Below are positions 35,000 to 46,829 of a DNA stretch of 58,921 nucleotides, one piece after another. Made by a program: the position numbers and the translations under genes. Each line of letters starts with the position of its first letter. Positions within the stretch are counted from its first letter, which is position 1. The notes beneath the pieces are model-generated. The model saw only the letters and a list, made by a program, of their open reading frames with translations. It was not told where the DNA came from and did no database searches. The stretch comes from Bacteroidales bacterium (lineage in GTDB: Bacteria; Bacteroidota; Bacteroidia; Bacteroidales; UBA932), in the NCBI GenBank assembly GCA_017429205.1, contig JAFRPH010000010.1, positions 1-58,921 of the forward strand, written 5' to 3'.

Positions 35000-37221
35000 G
35001 TTATTCCGTGTTTACCGAGAAAGATTACGAGCTCATCGACCGAGACTGGCAGGTGCTGTATGCATCGGCCTCCAAACGGTGCGCGGACGCCCGTGAACTG
35101 GAAACCGTCTGTCAGGCCTACGCGTTTGCGAACGAGGCCCACAAGAATGTCCGCCGCCGCAGCGGGGAGCCGTACATGCTGCATCCCATCGCCGTGGCCC
35201 AGATCGTCGTGGACGACATCGGCCTGGGCTACAAGTCCATCTGCGCCGCGCTCCTGCACGATGTGGTGGAGGACACGGACTTTACGGTGGACGACCTCCG
35301 CGACCGCTTCGGCGACAAGATCGCCAGCCTGGTGGACGGCCTGACCAAGATCAAGAACGTCCTGGACAACGAGAACAAGGACCTCAGCTCCCAGAGTCTC
35401 CAAGCGGAGAATTTCAAGCGGATCCTCCTCACGCTGAACGACGACCCGCGCGTGGTCCTGATCAAGCTGGCCGACCGCCTGCACAACTGCCGCACCATCG
35501 AGTTCATGCCCGAGCACAAGCGCGACAAGATCCTGTCGGAGACGATGTTCGTGTTCATCCCGCTCGCCCACCGGCTGGGCCTGTACAGCGTCAAGTCCGA
35601 ACTCGAGAACATCTGGCTGCGCTACAAGGAGCCCGACGCCTACCGGGACATCAGCACCAAGATCAACCGGAACATCCAGCAGCGGGCGAAGGAGATCAAC
35701 GCTTTCATCGTGCCCATCGACGAGGCCCTGAAGAAGGCCGGTTTCCGGTATGAGATCAAGAAGCGGGTGAAGACCCCGTACTCGGCCTGGCACAAGATGC
35801 AGGTCAAGCAGATTCCCTTCGAACAGGTGTACGACCTGTACGCCATCCGTATCATCTTCGATCCCGACCGCGACAACGGCGAATCGGAGCGCGACCAGTG
35901 CTACCACGTCTTCTCCATCATCACCGGCATCTACCGGTATATGCCCGAGCGTCTGCGCGACTGGGTGAAGCATCCCAAGAGCAACGGCTACGAGGCTCTG
36001 CACTGCACCCTGCTCAGCCCTTCGGGCATCTGGGTGGAAGTGCAGATCCGTACCCGGCGGATGGACGACATCGCCGAGAAGGGCATCGCCGCCCACTGGA
36101 CCTACAAGCAGAACGGCTATGTGAGCGAGAACGACAGCGAGATGGACCTCTGGCTGGAGCGGATCAAGGAAGTGCTGGTGAACCCGGACGTGAACGCCCT
36201 GGAGCTGCTGGACATCATCCACAACGACCTGACGAGCGCGGAAATCTACGTGTTCACCCCGAAGGGCGAGCAGCGCACCATCGAAAAAGGCGCGACGGTG
36301 CTGGATTTCGCCTACCTGATCCATACGGAGGTGGGCAACAAGGCCATCGCCGCCAAGGTCAACCAGCGGCTGGTCGCCCTGAACCACGTGGTCAAGACCG
36401 GCGACCAGGTGGAGATCATCACGGCCTCCGAGGAGCATCCCAAGCGGGAATGGCTCCAGTTCCTCAAGACGCGGAAGGCCCGGAACCTCGTGCTGGACTA
36501 TTTCCGGAACGAGCGGAAGCAGACGGTCGACTACGGCCGGCAGCTCCTCGAAGAGCAGGTGAAACTGCACGGTTCCAAGCCCGACGAGGCGATGATCCAG
36601 CGCATCGAAGCCGCCTACGGAGCCACGGACCGCGAGGAGTTCTTCTACAAGATCGGCATCGGCGCCGTCAAGCTGGACAACCTGGCCGCCGTCCTGAAGT
36701 CCCGGCAGCGCTATTCCCTCCTCCGCAGGATCTTCTCCCCGCAGAAGGAAAAGACCCGGGAGCCGGAGGAATACATCATCGGTGGCAAGAACGACGACGG
36801 GCGCCAGTTCGTCATCGCGACCTGCTGCAACCCGATTCCCGGCGACGCCGTCGTGGGCATCAAGTCGCCCGACGGCCGGATCACGGTCCACAAGAAATCC
36901 TGTCCGGTCGCCGAGGAGATCGCCGCCACGCACGGCGACTGGGTGGTCGTCCCCAAGTGGCTGGAAGTGGCCGAATCGAAAGCGTTCCTGGTACGAATTT
37001 CGCTGAAGGGACTGGACCGGATGGGCCTGTTGAACGAGATCTCCCGCTTCCTGTCCCTGGTGATGGGCGCCAATATGCGGCGGCTGAACCTCAGCGCGGA
37101 CAAGGGCCTCTTCGAAGGCTATATCGACCTGTACGTGAACAGCAAGGACGTGCTGGAAAAGATCCTCAAGAAGCTCACCACCATCGAGGGCATCGAGACG
37201 GTGTCCCGCATCGACCTGTAA
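34996..37221 (+). CDS. RelA/SpoT-family (p)ppGpp synthetase/hydrolase
   Basis: The 741-residue RSH protein has an N-terminal HD hydrolase (YMLHPIAVAQIVVDD, then ALLHDVVEDT with the HD pair), a synthetase domain (DLYAIRIIF, and YEALHCTLLSPSGIWVEVQI), a TGS domain (EIYVFTPKGEQRTIEKGA, DFAYLIHTEVG), a Cys-rich zinc-finger region (ATCCNPIPGD) and a C-terminal ACT domain. It makes and degrades the alarmone in the cytoplasm. Both catalytic halves look intact, so it is the likely bifunctional enzyme. No second RSH is in the window. Confidence 0.95.
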   Translation: MSYSVFTEKDYELIDRDWQVLYASASKRCADARELETVCQAYAFANEAHKNVRRRSGEPYMLHPIAVAQIVVDDIGLGYKSICAALLHDVVEDTDFTVDDLRDRFGDKIASLVDGLTKIKNVLDNENKDLSSQSLQAENFKRILLTLNDDPRVVLIKLADRLHNCRTIEFMPEHKRDKILSETMFVFIPLAHRLGLYSVKSELENIWLRYKEPDAYRDISTKINRNIQQRAKEINAFIVPIDEALKKAGFRYEIKKRVKTPYSAWHKMQVKQIPFEQVYDLYAIRIIFDPDRDNGESERDQCYHVFSIITGIYRYMPERLRDWVKHPKSNGYEALHCTLLSPSGIWVEVQIRTRRMDDIAEKGIAAHWTYKQNGYVSENDSEMDLWLERIKEVLVNPDVNALELLDIIHNDLTSAEIYVFTPKGEQRTIEKGATVLDFAYLIHTEVGNKAIAAKVNQRLVALNHVVKTGDQVEIITASEEHPKREWLQFLKTRKARNLVLDYFRNERKQTVDYGRQLLEEQVKLHGSKPDEAMIQRIEAAYGATDREEFFYKIGIGAVKLDNLAAVLKSRQRYSLLRRIFSPQKEKTREPEEYIIGGKNDDGRQFVIATCCNPIPGDAVVGIKSPDGRITVHKKSCPVAEEIAATHGDWVVVPKWLEVAESKAFLVRISLKGLDRMGLLNEISRFLSLVMGANMRRLNLSADKGLFEGYIDLYVNSKDVLEKILKKLTTIEGIETVSRIDL

Positions 37222-37225
37222 TGAA

Positions 37226-39028
37226 ATGAATATGAAGCGATTGTCCAAATATCTCCCGCTCATCCCGGCCGCCCTGGTCCTCGGGGCGATGATGTTCCCG
37301 TCGGGGTGCGCGAACACCACCACCCCGCCGACCGGCGGCCCGAAGGACACCATCCCGCCGGTGCTCGTGAAGACGTATCCGCTCCCCGGGGCGGTGAACG
37401 TGCCCACGCACAAGACCCAGCTCAAGTTCACCTTCGACGAGTACGTGGTGGTCAAGGATGCCAACAACATCTTCCTGTCTCCCCCGCTGGAGAAGAAGCC
37501 CAAATACCGGATGTCCGGGAAGACCCTCGTCGTCTATTTCGAGTCCGACCTGGACACCAACCGGACCTACACCCTGGACCTCACCGGCGCCGTCGCCGAC
37601 AACAACGAGGGCAACATGTACGAAGGGTTCACCCTCGTGTTCTCCACGGGCTCGCAGATCGACTCGATGTGCATGACCGGCCTCGTCCAGGACTGCAACA
37701 CCTTGAAGCCCATCAAAGGCGCGACGGTCCTCCTGTACAAGGACCACGCCGACTCCGCCCTCTTCCTGCACCGCCCGGACGCGGCCGCGAAGACCGACGA
37801 CTGGGGCTTCTTCAGCATCCGCAACATCCAGGACACCCTGTACCGGGTGTACGCCCTGAAGGATGCGAACAACAACAACATCTACGAGCCCGACCAGGAG
37901 AGCGTCGCGTTCCTGGACGAACCATTCCGGCCCAAGACCGTCATCAACGACTCCTTGTACGAGTTCAAGAAGTTCAACATGAAAGATACCGCGCTGTGTC
38001 TCGCGCGAAAGACGGACGTGGAACTGAACGTGTTCCGCGAGAAGCCCTCCAAGCAGTTCATCGTCAAGAAGGAGCGCGTGGGCCTCAGGACTGCTTTCCT
38101 TACCTTCATGGCGCCGGGGGTGAAGATCAATTCCATGAAGTTCCGCGGCCTGCCGGCCGAGAAGCTCATCTCCCAGATCAATCCCCAGCGGGACAGCCTG
38201 GAACTGTGGGTGAACGACCAGCGGAAGATGCCGGACACGCTCCAGCTGCTGATCAACTATGACAAGACGGACACCCTCGGGAACCTCGTGCCCACGGACG
38301 AAGTCGTGAAACTCGCCCTGGACAAGAAGATGCGGGCGGAGCTCCAGAAGAGCTCCCAGCGGGACGTCAAGCACCAGGACACCATCGCCGTGTTCAAGGG
38401 CGAGGTGGACCCGACGACCGTGGAGCAGTACGGTTTCACGGTAGAATTCCAATATCCGCTCATCAAGGAGGCCTGGGACTCCCTCGTCTTCCGGTCCGTG
38501 AACCCGCGCCAGCAGGAGAAGATCGAGAAATACACCGTCAAAAAGGACCCGGACAACCTGCGCCGGTTCACGATCATGCCGCGGGAGAAACTGATGTCCG
38601 GATTCGACTACTTCCTGAAGATTCCGTACCGGAAGTTCCGGGACGTGAACGGCCACTACAACGACAGCACGGAGTTGAAAGTGGCCCTGCCCACCGACGA
38701 GAAGCTGAGCACCATCTCCCTTGAAATGACCCACGTCAAGAACCGCTACATCGTGGACCTGCTCAACGAGAAGCGGGACAAGGTGATCCGCAGTTTCATC
38801 GTCGACGGAGACCAGACGGTCGTCTTCCCGTACGTGTCGGCCGGCAAGTATTGCGTCCGCCTCACCGAGGACCGGAACAAGAACGGCCTGGTGGACACGG
38901 GCAGCATCCTGGAGCACCGGCAGCCGGAGAAGGTGTTGTTCTACAAGATCGACGACCAGTTCCTGCTGGACATCCCCGAGCGGACGGAATACACGCAGAA
39001 AATCGACATGGAGGAACTGTTCCGATGA
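37226..39028 (+). CDS. Lipoprotein with N-terminal bacterial Ig-like domain
   Basis: The 600-residue protein has a lipoprotein signal with lipobox FPSGC (Cys26 if counted from the Met at 37232, the likelier start). GGPKDTIPPVLVKTYPLPGA (residues about 32-51) opens an SbsA-type Ig-like domain ending near VADNNEGN. A long second part is rich in beta strands and includes a carboxypeptidase-regulatory-like region (LKPIKGATVLLYKD, about 155-168). This type is common in Bacteroidales next to the RSH gene and of unknown function. It is probably attached to the outer or inner membrane facing the periplasm. It starts 4 bp after the RSH stop. Confidence 0.8.
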   Translation: MNMKRLSKYLPLIPAALVLGAMMFPSGCANTTTPPTGGPKDTIPPVLVKTYPLPGAVNVPTHKTQLKFTFDEYVVVKDANNIFLSPPLEKKPKYRMSGKTLVVYFESDLDTNRTYTLDLTGAVADNNEGNMYEGFTLVFSTGSQIDSMCMTGLVQDCNTLKPIKGATVLLYKDHADSALFLHRPDAAAKTDDWGFFSIRNIQDTLYRVYALKDANNNNIYEPDQESVAFLDEPFRPKTVINDSLYEFKKFNMKDTALCLARKTDVELNVFREKPSKQFIVKKERVGLRTAFLTFMAPGVKINSMKFRGLPAEKLISQINPQRDSLELWVNDQRKMPDTLQLLINYDKTDTLGNLVPTDEVVKLALDKKMRAELQKSSQRDVKHQDTIAVFKGEVDPTTVEQYGFTVEFQYPLIKEAWDSLVFRSVNPRQQEKIEKYTVKKDPDNLRRFTIMPREKLMSGFDYFLKIPYRKFRDVNGHYNDSTELKVALPTDEKLSTISLEMTHVKNRYIVDLLNEKRDKVIRSFIVDGDQTVVFPYVSAGKYCVRLTEDRNKNGLVDTGSILEHRQPEKVLFYKIDDQFLLDIPERTEYTQKIDMEELFR

Positions 39029-39929
39029 GAAAGTGCCTGTTAGCCCTGCTGGCCCTTGCCTTGGCCACGCTGCCGCTCTCCGCGCAGGACGGCAAGAAAA
39101 AGAAAGCCATCGACCTGGAGGAGGAGTTCTTCCAGCTTCCCGATTCCGTCACGAACGAGTATCTGGACAACACTCCCCTGCCCAAGAAGGCTAGGATCAA
39201 CGATTACTGGATGGTAGGCGTCCACGGCGGCGTCTCCCTCCAGTACGGATACTACAATCCCCCCCGCCAGACCCGCTTCTATCCCAACCTGCCGGTCTGG
39301 GGCGTTTCCATCACCCGCTTCGCGACGATGATGAACACGTTCCCGAACCTGGGCATGGAAGTGGGCTTCCAGCACAACTACGAGGGCTATAATTTCAAGG
39401 AATACGAGGTGGACGGGATAGACGGGAAGGACACATACCGCCAGGACATCGACGGCTACCATGAGGCTTATATGGAGGTCCCGGAGGTGTTCATCCTCAC
39501 CCACGGCCATATCGATATGGGCCAGTATGCGAAGATCAACCTCAAGCTGGGCATGTACGGCGGCTACCGGATGAACATCACCCGCATCCACGACAATGCA
39601 TATAATAGGGTCTATCACGACCCGGAGATCGCGCATTCCTTCCGGGACACGGACAACCGCTGGTCTTACGGCGTCCAGGGCGGCCTCGGATTCGGCCTGA
39701 TGTTCGATCCCATCGAGGTGCATCTGGGCGTGCAGGTGAAGTGGGGCTGGTCCTCCTTCTACAAGCCTGACGTGGTCAGCCCGTACCACTACCGCTTCGC
39801 CTATCCGCTGGACGGCGCCGTCACCCTGGGCGTCTACTACCAGCTGAGCAAGCGCCGGGGCCACACCCGGCCGGCGCTCCGCAGGCTGGCCCGCGAATAC
39901 CTGGAGCAGGAAAAGGAACAGAAAGAGCA

Positions 39930-39933
<4 letters not shown>
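39025..39933 (+). CDS. Secreted or outer-membrane protein of unknown function
   Basis: From ATG 39025 the protein is 302 residues with a signal peptide (about 1-20, ending LPLSAQ). A Lys/Asp-rich linker is followed by a beta-rich body with many aromatic residues (VSLQYGYYNPPRQTRFYPN, MEVGFQHNYEGYNFKEYE, VHLGVQVKWGWSSFYKP). This fits a small outer-membrane barrel, although the C terminus is a charged helix. I do not recognise a named family. Its start overlaps the lipoprotein stop (ATGA) and its stop overlaps ispG, so it is fully embedded in the operon. Confidence 0.75.
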
Positions 39934-41248
<1,315 letters not shown>

Positions 41249-41252
<4 letters not shown>

Positions 41253-42178
41253 AACGAACCATCCTCGCCCTTCTGGCCGCCCTGTTGTGCGTCCTTTCCT
41301 TCGCGCAGGGCAGCAAAACCACCTACATGGTCGCCCAGCGCGACACCTGTGACCTCTTTATGGACGTTTACGAGCCCGTCGCCATCCCCGGCGACACGCT
41401 CGACCGGCCCACTATCCTGTTCGTCTTCGGCGGCGGCTTCATCATGGGCCGTCGCGACGATCCGTGGGTGATGCCCTGGTTCAAGCTGCTGAACGAGAAC
41501 GGCTACCGGGTGGTTTCCGTCGACTACCGCCTGGGCCTCAAGGGCGTTCGGATGCGGTTCGACCTGTTCCATCTCATCCAGAGCGCGAACTACACGAAAA
41601 AGGCCGTGGACATGGGCGTAGAAGACGTGTTCGCCTCCGTCCGCTACCTGGCGGACCATCCCGAGATCGGCGTGGACATGGACAACATCGTTATTTCCGG
41701 CAGTTCCGCCGGGGCGATGATTTCCCTCTCCTGCGAGCTTGAGGCCTGCAACCGGACTGTCCGCGCGGAAATCCTCCCGGAGGGCTTCCATTTCGCCGGC
41801 GTGATGTCCTTCGCGGGCGCCATCATGTCCGATTCCGGAAAACCCGCCTATCAGCGCTCCCCCTGCCCGCAGCTGCTCATCCACGGCACCAAGGACGGCG
41901 CCGTCGCCTACGAGAAGATCGGCTTCGGCCGCTGGGGCATGTTCGGCAGCAGCTACCTCGTGAAAGAGGTCCTGGAGCCCAAGGGATATACGTACCAAAT
42001 CTACCGCTACAAGGACCACAGCCACGACATGGCCGCCAATATGCTGGCCAACTGGCCGGAAGAGAAACGCTTCCTGGAAGTGTCCGTGATGGGTGGAAAA
42101 CCGCTTGTCATCGACAGCACGGTGGATGATCCGACGATGCCGGTCTGGCAGTCGGTCACCCTGGACGATATCTATTGA
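41249..42178 (+). CDS. Exported alpha/beta-hydrolase (esterase)
   Basis: The 309-residue protein has a signal peptide (about 1-20, LLCVLSFAQG) and an alpha/beta-hydrolase fold of the BD-FAE/HSL-like type. The oxyanion-hole segment is FVFGGGFIMGRRDD (about 53-66), the nucleophile elbow is SGSSAGAMISLS, and HDMA-type C-terminal His is near YKDHSHDM. It probably hydrolyses acyl or acetyl esters in the periplasm. Substrates are unknown; the operon with ispG does not identify one. Its start overlaps the ispG stop by 4 bp, and it ends directly beside the convergent psd gene. Confidence 0.85.
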
Positions 42179-42865
42179 TTATTCCTCCGGCAGGATTGCC
42201 ATCACCGTCTCCACGGCCTTGACCTTGTCGCCGAGCTTCACCTGGATCTCGGCGTCGAGGGGCAGGAACATGTCGATGCGGGAGCCGAACTTGATGACGC
42301 CGCACTGGTCGCCGCGGTTCTCCATGTTGCCGGGCTCGGAATAGCAGACGATGCGGCGCGCGAAAGTGCCCGCGATCTGCTTGAAAAAGACCTCTCCGTA
42401 CTTGTTCTTGAGGCAGCTGGAGGAATGCTCGTTCAGCTCGGAGGACTTGGGATGGAAGGCCAGCAGGTACTTCCCCGGATGGTACTTGTAGTAAGTCACC
42501 TTCCCGTTCACCGGCCAGAAGTTGCAGTGGACGTCGAAAAAGTCCATATACACGGAAATCTGAATGCAGTCCCGCTGCAGGTATTCCTTCTCGAACACTT
42601 TCTCGAGGATGACCACCTTGCCGTCCGCCACCGAGGTGACGAGGCGGTCGTTCTCGTAGTCCGGGACGGTGCGGTCCGGTACCCGGAAGAACCAGGTGAT
42701 GAAGCACATGAAGACGACGAGGACGACCGAGATCGGGATGGAGATCCACGGGTTGTGGATGAAACGTGCATTCAGCCAGATCAGGATGGCGCAGATGCAC
42801 CAGGCGATGAGGATGGTCTCGTAGGAGTCCTTGTCGATGCGGATGCTGTGGATGAGTCTTTTCAT
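42179..42865 (-). CDS. psd: Phosphatidylserine decarboxylase-related protein
   Basis: The 228-residue protein belongs to the short PSD type (archaetidylserine/phosphatidylserine decarboxylase). Two N-terminal membrane helices (about 15-50) precede the catalytic domain. The pyruvoyl-forming site is at Gly194-Ser195 in IKFGSRIDMFLP, where self-cleavage makes the alpha and beta chains. It makes phosphatidylethanolamine at the inner membrane. The pairing with cdsA upstream fits phospholipid synthesis. Confidence 0.9.
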   Translation of the reverse strand: MKRLIHSIRIDKDSYETILIAWCICAILIWLNARFIHNPWISIPISVVLVVFMCFITWFFRVPDRTVPDYENDRLVTSVADGKVVILEKVFEKEYLQRDCIQISVYMDFFDVHCNFWPVNGKVTYYKYHPGKYLLAFHPKSSELNEHSSSCLKNKYGEVFFKQIAGTFARRIVCYSEPGNMENRGDQCGVIKFGSRIDMFLPLDAEIQVKLGDKVKAVETVMAILPEE

Positions 42866-42874
42866 AGGTGCAGG

Positions 42875-43702
42875 TTACAGCAGGCCGATGATGACCAGAT
42901 AGATGACACCGGCCGGAATGGCGAAGAGGGCGCTGTCGAAGCGGTCCATCATCCCTCCGTGTCCGGGGATGATGTTACCGGAATCCTTGATCTCGCACAC
43001 CCGCTTCCATTGGGATTCGAACAGGTCGCCGAAAACGCCGGCTACGTGCATGATGACGGACAGGATGATGGCGTGGTACCAGGGATAGGTCCAGAGGCCC
43101 GTCCAGACCAGGATGAGGCCCGCCAGGACGGCGAAGGCGAGACCGCCCCAGAAGCCGGCCCAGGTCTTCTTCGGGGAGACGCTCTCGAAGAGTTTCTTGC
43201 TGTACTTCCCGAGGAGCATCCCGACGCAGTAGGCGCCCACGTCGGAGGCCCAGATGATGATGAAGAAGGCGAGCATCGGGCGTCCGTCGAAGTTCCCGGC
43301 CTGGTCCAGGACCACGAAGCTCGAGAGGGTGAGCGGCGCCGCGATGTACAGAAGACCCGTGTACAGGAAGGAGAAGAGCTTGAAATCGGCCTTGTCCTTG
43401 ACCATCAGGGTGGAGATCATCAGCACGAGCAGCAGGATGGCACTGAGGCCCACCAGCCGGATTTCCAGCCGGAAGGCCAGGACGAAGAACAGGGTCAGGA
43501 ACGAACTGCACCCCAGCACGATGGCCAGGGCGCGCGTCCGGGGGAACAGCTCCCCCATCGTCATGCGGTAGAACTCGTACAGCATCGTCACCATCATGAA
43601 GGTGATGAGGGCGGCGTACAAGTATTTGTTCACGAGAAGGCCACCGATGACGATGGCCAGGAAACAGATTCCCGAGAGGGTTCTTTTGACAGTGTTATTC
43701 AT
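42875..43702 (-). CDS. cdsA: Phosphatidate cytidylyltransferase
   Basis: The 275-residue protein with about eight membrane helices ends in the CDP-diglyceride synthetase signature: SQWKRVCEIKDSGNIIPGHG followed by GMMDRFDS. It makes CDP-diacylglycerol from phosphatidate and CTP, the precursor used for phosphatidylserine and then phosphatidylethanolamine. It lies 9 bp upstream of psd and overlaps the ftsH stop by 8 bp. Confidence 0.95.
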   Translation of the reverse strand: MNNTVKRTLSGICFLAIVIGGLLVNKYLYAALITFMMVTMLYEFYRMTMGELFPRTRALAIVLGCSSFLTLFFVLAFRLEIRLVGLSAILLLVLMISTLMVKDKADFKLFSFLYTGLLYIAAPLTLSSFVVLDQAGNFDGRPMLAFFIIIWASDVGAYCVGMLLGKYSKKLFESVSPKKTWAGFWGGLAFAVLAGLILVWTGLWTYPWYHAIILSVIMHVAGVFGDLFESQWKRVCEIKDSGNIIPGHGGMMDRFDSALFAIPAGVIYLVIIGLL

Positions 43703-45659
43703 GCTCCTCCGTTTCAGGCACGGGCTGGTCCTCCTCCGCGGGTTTCACCTTGGGTCCGAGGATCTGCTCGATGTCTTCCGCAAAGATAACTTCTTTTTCG
43801 AGAAGAAGCGCACCCATCTGCATAAAACCTTCCTTGTAGTCCTCGATGAGGCGGTAAGTCCGGTCGTGGACCTCCCGGACGATGGCCTTGACTTCCTCGT
43901 CCATCAGTTCGGCCGTCTTCTCGGAATACGGCTTCGTGAGGTTGTAGCCGCGGGCGCCGGTGGAATCGTAGAAGGAAAGGTTGCCCACCTTCTCGCTCAT
44001 CCCGTAGTACTGAACCATGCTGTAGGCCATGCCCGTCATCCGCTCCAGGTCGTTCAGGGCGCCCGTGGAGGGCTCTCCGTTCAGGATTTCCTCCGCAACG
44101 CGGCCGCCGATGAGCGCGCACATCCGGTCGATCATCACGCTGCGGGACCAGTTCTTCCGCTCCTCGGGCAGGTACCAGGTCAGGCCCAGGGCGTTGCCGC
44201 GCGGGATGATGCTCACCTTGAACACCGGATCCGCGTAAGGGAGCAGCCAGCCCACGAGGGCGTGGCCCGCCTCGTGGTAGGCCGTCGTCCGCTTCTCCGC
44301 AGGCGACATGATGATGTTGTTCTTGCGCTCGAGACCGCCGATGATGCGGTCCACCGCATCCAGGAAGTCCTGCTGGTTCACCGTCGCGTGGTTGCGCCGG
44401 GCCGCCGTCAGGGCGGCCTCGTTGCATACGTTCGCGATGTCGGCGCCGGAGAATCCCGGCGTATGCTTGGCCATGAACTCCACGTTGAAGTCCGGATCCA
44501 CCTTGATGCCGCGCAGGTGCACCTGGAAGATTTCCTCGCGCTCCTTGAGCTCCGGCAGTTCGACGTGGATCTGGCGGTCGAAGCGGCCGGCCCGCATCAG
44601 GGCCTGGTCCAGGATGTCCGCCCGGTTGGTGGCGGCCAGGACGATGACACCGGAGTTGGTGCCGAAGCCGTCCATTTCCGTCAGCAGCTGGTTCAGGGTG
44701 TTCTCCCGCTCGTCATTGGAGGTGAAACCGCCGTTCTTCGCGCGGGCGCGGCCCACGGCGTCGATTTCATCGATGAAGACGATGCACGGGGCCTTCTCCT
44801 TCGCCTGACGGAAGAGGTCGCGGACGCGGGAGGCGCCCACGCCGACGAACATCTCCACGAAGTCGGAGCCGGAGATGGAGAAGAACGGAACGTTCGCCTC
44901 GCCGGCGACGGCCTTCGCCAGGAGCGTCTTGCCGGTGCCCGGAGGACCGACCAAGAGCGCGCCCTTCGGGATCTTGCCGCCGAGGGCCGTGTATTTCTTC
45001 GGATTCTTGAGGAAGTCGACGATCTCCATCACTTCCTCCTTCGCGCCGTACAGGCCGGCGACGTCCTTGAAGGTGACCTTGACCTCGTCCTTGTCCGCGA
45101 GCTTGCCCGTGGCCTTGCCCACATTGAAAGGATTGCCCATGCCGCCGCCCGCTCCGCCGGCGCCCCGGTTCATTCCCCGGAACATCCAGACCCAGAAGAG
45201 GATCAACAGCAGGGTCGGGAAAATCCACTGGGCCAGCTCGGCCCAAGTATGGTCGGCGTTCTGGATGACCACCTTGAACTGGTCCCCCACCGCCAGGTTC
45301 TCGTTCAGTTTCTCGAAGTTCTCCTCCGGGTCGAACCGGGCGGAGACCAGGAAGTAGAAATGCGGCGCCCGGCGCGGGACGGCCCCGCCCGGGAACTGGT
45401 CGGCGTACTTGGCGAGCCGCTCGGGCCGGACCTTGACCTCGCCCTGGAGGTCGTTCCGCACGAAGACGATCTCCTCGATGTCGCCGGACCGGGCCATCGT
45501 CTGCACCTGCTGCCATTCGATCTTCTGCGGCTCGGAGGACTGCTGGTTCGAGAAAAGCAGCCAGCCGATGCCGGCGATCAGCAACAAGTACAGCCAGGAG
45601 AAGTTGAAGGAAACGCGGAAAGTCTTCCCGCCTTTCGGATCTTTCTTTTTGTCAGCCAT
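43695..45659 (-). CDS. ftsH: ATP-dependent zinc metalloprotease FtsH
   Basis: The 654-residue protein has two N-terminal membrane helices (about 15-33 and 140-160), an AAA+ domain with Walker [19 protein letters not shown] and Walker [16 protein letters not shown], the SRH region ([20 protein letters not shown]) and the protease motif [11 protein letters not shown]. It degrades misassembled membrane and some cytosolic proteins. The acidic C-terminal tail resembles those of other Bacteroidota. It starts directly at the end of rsfS. Confidence 0.97.
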   Translation of the reverse strand: MADKKKDPKGGKTFRVSFNFSWLYLLLIAGIGWLLFSNQQSSEPQKIEWQQVQTMARSGDIEEIVFVRNDLQGEVKVRPERLAKYADQFPGGAVPRRAPHFYFLVSARFDPEENFEKLNENLAVGDQFKVVIQNADHTWAELAQWIFPTLLLILFWVWMFRGMNRGAGGAGGGMGNPFNVGKATGKLADKDEVKVTFKDVAGLYGAKEEVMEIVDFLKNPKKYTALGGKIPKGALLVGPPGTGKTLLAKAVAGEANVPFFSISGSDFVEMFVGVGASRVRDLFRQAKEKAPCIVFIDEIDAVGRARAKNGGFTSNDERENTLNQLLTEMDGFGTNSGVIVLAATNRADILDQALMRAGRFDRQIHVELPELKEREEIFQVHLRGIKVDPDFNVEFMAKHTPGFSGADIANVCNEAALTAARRNHATVNQQDFLDAVDRIIGGLERKNNIIMSPAEKRTTAYHEAGHALVGWLLPYADPVFKVSIIPRGNALGLTWYLPEERKNWSRSVMIDRMCALIGGRVAEEILNGEPSTGALNDLERMTGMAYSMVQYYGMSEKVGNLSFYDSTGARGYNLTKPYSEKTAELMDEEVKAIVREVHDRTYRLIEDYKEGFMQMGALLLEKEVIFAEDIEQILGPKVKPAEEDQPVPETEEHE

Positions 45660-46037
45660 CTACGCTTCGGGTTTTTTGGCCGCGGGCTTCTTGCGCTCCT
45701 TGTATTCCTTGCGGGGAAGGTCCGCCCAGAGGTCCTCCAGGCGATAGAAGTCGCGGTATTCCTTGAGGAAGATATGGACCACGATGTGGCCGTAGTCCTG
45801 GATGATCCAGAAATTGTTGCCCTCGCCCTGGGAGCGCCAGAGCTTGTGGCCCTCTTCCTGCATCTTTTCGGCGATGTTGTCGGCGATGGCACCCACCTGC
45901 GTGGTGTTGGAGCCGTCGCACACCACGAAGAAGTCCGTGATGGCGCCGTCCATCTTGCGCATATCCAGGGAGACCACGTCCTGGCCTTTCTTGTCCAGGA
46001 TCGCGTCGGCGATCAGCCGCAGGTCGTGTGTAATCAT
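45660..46037 (-). CDS. rsfS: Ribosome silencing factor RsfS
   Basis: From ATG 46037 the protein is 125 residues. It has the RsfS/Iojap blocks GQDVVSLDMRKMDGAITDFF, VVCDGSNTTQVGAIADNI and WIIQDYGHIVVHIFLKEYR. The factor binds ribosomal protein uL14 and blocks subunit joining in stationary phase or starvation. The C terminus ends in a Lys-rich stretch. The promoter at 46065 excludes the longer upstream frame. It abuts ftsH without a gap. Confidence 0.93.
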   Translation of the reverse strand: MITHDLRLIADAILDKKGQDVVSLDMRKMDGAITDFFVVCDGSNTTQVGAIADNIAEKMQEEGHKLWRSQGEGNNFWIIQDYGHIVVHIFLKEYRDFYRLEDLWADLPRKEYKERKKPAAKKPEA

Positions 46038-46051
46038 ATGAGGATTATTTG

Positions 46052-46059
46052 TAATTTTG
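46052..46059 (+). promoter_or_regulatory. -7 promoter element for birA
   Basis: TAATTTTG matches TAnnTTTG and lies 29 bases before ATG 46089. It overlaps the promoter region of the divergent rsfS gene. Confidence 0.6.
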
Positions 46060-46064
46060 CAGTA

Positions 46065-46072
46065 CAAAGATA
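46065..46072 (-). promoter_or_regulatory. -7 promoter element for rsfS-ftsH-cdsA-psd
   Basis: The minus-strand sequence TATCTTTG matches TAnnTTTG, 27 bases before the rsfS start. Confidence 0.6.
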
Positions 46073-46088
46073 CACAAAATCCGAACCA

Positions 46089-46829
46089 ATGGAAAATGTC
46101 ATACGGATAAAGTGGTTCGACGAGCTGGATTCCACCAGCAGCGAGCTTCTGCGGCACATCGGGGACTATGACAATTTGTCAGTGTTAGCCGCCGTGAACC
46201 AGACGGCGGGGCGCGGCCAGCGCGGAAACCGCTGGTTCTCGGCCCCGGGCGACAACCTCACTTTCTCCCTGCTCCTGCGGCCGGAAGCCCTGCCGGCCCG
46301 GGAAGTGATGGCCCTGACCTGCTTCGCGACGCTCGCCGTCCGGGAGGCACTCCTGAAAGAGGGCGTCCCGGCCGTCATCAAGTGGCCGAACGACATCTAT
46401 GTGGGCAAACGGAAGATCTGCGGGATGCTCGTGGAGAACGGTCTGGACGGGGCGGACATCGCCTGGTCCGTCATCGGCATCGGCATCAACCTGAACCAGA
46501 CGGAATTCCCTGGTGGCGTCCTGAATCCCACCTCCCTGAAGCGGCTTACGGGGAAGACATACGACCCCGCCGCTTTTCTGGAAAACCTGTGCCGCGGGCT
46601 GGAGTCCTGGCTGCCCTCCCTGCAGACGGAGGAAGGCAGGAACGGCCTCCGGGACCTCTACGAGCGGGATTTGTTCCAAAAAGGGATTCAGGCCCAGTAC
46701 CGGGACCTGGCGACCGGGCAAGAATTCAATGGCACGATCCTGGGCATCACGCCCGAAGGCCTTCTACGCCTTGAAGCCGAAGGTCGGGAACGGACCTTCG
46801 GCTTCAAGGAAGTCAGTTATATCCTCTAG
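46089..46829 (+). CDS. birA: Biotin-[acetyl-CoA-carboxylase] ligase (class I)
   Basis: From ATG 46089 the protein is 246 residues. It has ELDSTSSELLRH, the biotin-AMP loop GRGQRGNRWFSAPGDNLTFS and KWPNDIYVGKRKICGMLVEN, the central catalytic block. It lacks the N-terminal DNA-binding domain of E. coli BirA, so it is a ligase only. It attaches biotin to carboxyl carrier proteins. It ends one base before the convergent rpe gene. Confidence 0.93.
   Translation: MENVIRIKWFDELDSTSSELLRHIGDYDNLSVLAAVNQTAGRGQRGNRWFSAPGDNLTFSLLLRPEALPAREVMALTCFATLAVREALLKEGVPAVIKWPNDIYVGKRKICGMLVENGLDGADIAWSVIGIGINLNQTEFPGGVLNPTSLKRLTGKTYDPAAFLENLCRGLESWLPSLQTEEGRNGLRDLYERDLFQKGIQAQYRDLATGQEFNGTILGITPEGLLRLEAEGRERTFGFKEVSYIL

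Noticed and set aside
43596..46829. Long plus-strand frame before birA
   Set aside because: It is antisense to ftsH; only the last 246 codons from 46089 encode the ligase, and a promoter lies at 46052.
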